Shown here: piece after piece, positions 5,586 through 6,179 of the stretch
Numbering within the stretch: position 1 is the stretch's first letter
How the letters are laid out: each line of letters starts with the position of its first letter
Assembly: GCA_937927565.1 (NCBI GenBank)
Contig: CALBDV010000248.1
Coordinates: forward strand, 1 to 6,179
DNA length: 6,179 bases
Source: an uncultured Holophagales bacterium
Lineage (GTDB): Bacteria; Acidobacteriota; Thermoanaerobaculia; UBA5066
Direction of reading: 5' to 3'
The notes under the pieces: generated by a model
Database searches by the model: none
The model's input: only the letters and a program-made list of their open reading frames with translations
What the model was told of the DNA's origin: nothing
Made by a program: the position numbers and the translations under genes

Positions 5586-6128
5586 GCCCCTGCGCTTGAC
5601 CTTGGAGTCAGGGACGGCGGAGCCAATGAGTGCCATTGCCTCCGGTGGAAGAACTGAACGGGGAATGATGTAGGCGGTGAAACGGTTGAGATGCAGGAAT
5701 ACGTGAGACTGCGTAATGCCGACAGACTCGAAGCCTTCCCACTTGTGGAACGAATCGTTGATTTGCGTGCGCTCGCGAAAGCCCTCGGGAGTGAGAAGAA
5801 TCTCGCGTTGGCCGAGGGCGTTCGGGTCGGCGGCCAGTTGCTTTGAGACGGCAGCTCTCAGCTGAGACCTGTAGTAGAGCGCGTACAGAACGGAGCCGAT
5901 CACTCCGACGACGATCGCGGTGACGACAGAGGCGCGGGTATCGTGGGTGTCGCCCCGTAGCAGCACGAAGACGACAGCGCCGAGGCCGACCCCGGGTGAC
6001 AAGACCTGCAGCGTCATGTACCGCCAGTGTCGCCACACCATGTAGTGATTCAGGGCCATGAAGTCAGCCTCGGTGAGTGCGTACTGCGTTGATTCCATGG
6101 CGATATGCGACTCCTGGTGGGCGTCTAA
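5526..6128 (-). mobile_element. Integron cassette 5 (YcxB-like protein)
   Basis: The segment of about 600 bp lies between the predicted crossovers in sites F and E and holds one gene. The ends form an 11-bp inverted repeat (GTTAGACGCCC at both ends read inward), the longest of the five cassettes. Confidence 0.85.
5580..6098 (-). CDS. YcxB-like membrane protein
   Basis: The product has 172 residues. The ATG at 6098 is chosen; an in-frame GTG at 6167 would translate the attC F palindrome. AGGAG (6111-6115) lies 12 nt upstream, somewhat far. The N-terminus (MESTQYALTEADFMALNHYM) followed by two membrane segments (about 29-48 and 57-76), then a soluble beta-rich region with LLTPEGFRERTQ, FHKWEGFESVGIT, HVFLHLNRFTAYIIPRSVL, follows the layout of YcxB-like proteins: a 'DF' motif, two helices, then a C-terminal domain with a conserved Trp and a final 'IPRS' strand. 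Such proteins are small inner-membrane proteins without an established biochemical role. The last codons KVKRRGV are encoded in the cassette's terminal inverted repeat, and the TAA stop is part of the attC E box (GTCTAAC). Expression probably depends on read-through from the integron side. Confidence 0.85.
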   Translation of the reverse strand: MESTQYALTEADFMALNHYMVWRHWRYMTLQVLSPGVGLGAVVFVLLRGDTHDTRASVVTAIVVGVIGSVLYALYYRSQLRAAVSKQLAADPNALGQREILLTPEGFRERTQINDSFHKWEGFESVGITQSHVFLHLNRFTAYIIPRSVLPPEAMALIGSAVPDSKVKRRGV

Positions 6129-6179
6129 CCGTGGCTTCAGCGGCGAGCGAAGCGAAGTCCGCTGCAAGCTGGGTTAGGG
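6123..6179 (-). repeat. attC site F (57 bp, at the right edge)
   Basis: On the minus strand it starts CCCTAAC (R'' of the next cassette, first base off the RYYYAAC consensus) and ends GTTAGAC. The inner arms CAGCGG/CCGCTG and GCTT/AAGC with one unpaired G match site A. Its presence at the edge shows that the array continues to the right with at least one more cassette. Confidence 0.9.

Noticed and set aside
6099..6167. N-terminal extension of the YcxB-like protein to a GTG at 6167
   Set aside because: It translates attC F; the ATG at 6098 has a ribosome site and a family-like N-terminus.
306..6179. Reading the palindromes as a CRISPR array or as REP/terminator elements
   Set aside because: Spacing ranges from about 600 to 2,090 bp with genes between, there are no uniform spacers, no T-run follows the stems, and the conserved end boxes fit attC.

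Overview
This window is a stretch of an integron gene-cassette array in a GC-rich bacterium. Six copies of a 56-66 bp imperfect palindrome (306-362, 2394-2459, 3234-3289, 4809-4865, 5520-5585, 6123-6179) separate otherwise unrelated genes. Each copy is bounded by 7-bp boxes of the RYYYAAC / GTTRRRY type, has nested inner stems, and carries one unpaired G on one arm only. This is the architecture of integron attC sites. All genes read on the minus strand and each reads toward the R'' side of its attC, so the integrase and attI platform should lie beyond the right edge. No integrase gene is in the window. The close similarity of all six attC sites next to unrelated genes suggests a sedentary chromosomal integron. 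The lineage cannot be fixed; Acidobacteriota or Gemmatimonadota-type soil bacteria are an impression, not a result.

Layout, in the direction of transcription (right to left). Cassette 5 (5526-6128) encodes a two-helix membrane protein of YcxB type. Cassette 4 (4815-5525) encodes a multi-helix membrane protein with a C-terminal zinc ribbon, starting at TTG. Cassette 3 (3240-4814) encodes a 489-residue protein with a C-terminal PD-(D/E)XK nuclease motif, the best candidate for a defence function. Cassette 2 (2400-3239) encodes an exported NTR/TIMP-like Cys-rich domain followed by membrane helices. Cassette 1 (312-2399) holds two genes: a 111-residue helical protein of unknown function and an exported trypsin-like serine protease with seven TPR repeats. 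The TPR part is cut by one in-frame TAA. Left of the last attC, whose outer box is degenerate, starts a secreted protein (1-160, incomplete) that probably lies in the chromosome flanking the array.

The genes do not form a pathway; what joins them is the recombination platform. Most products are membrane-bound or exported. The non-coding sequence is mainly attC sites and short 5' leaders; no stretch over 300 bases lacks a gene or gene remnant. The most informative signals are stem-preserving covariation between attC copies, cassette-specific terminal inverted repeats longer than the core boxes, the clean nonsense codon in the protease-TPR gene, and the solitary nuclease cassette.
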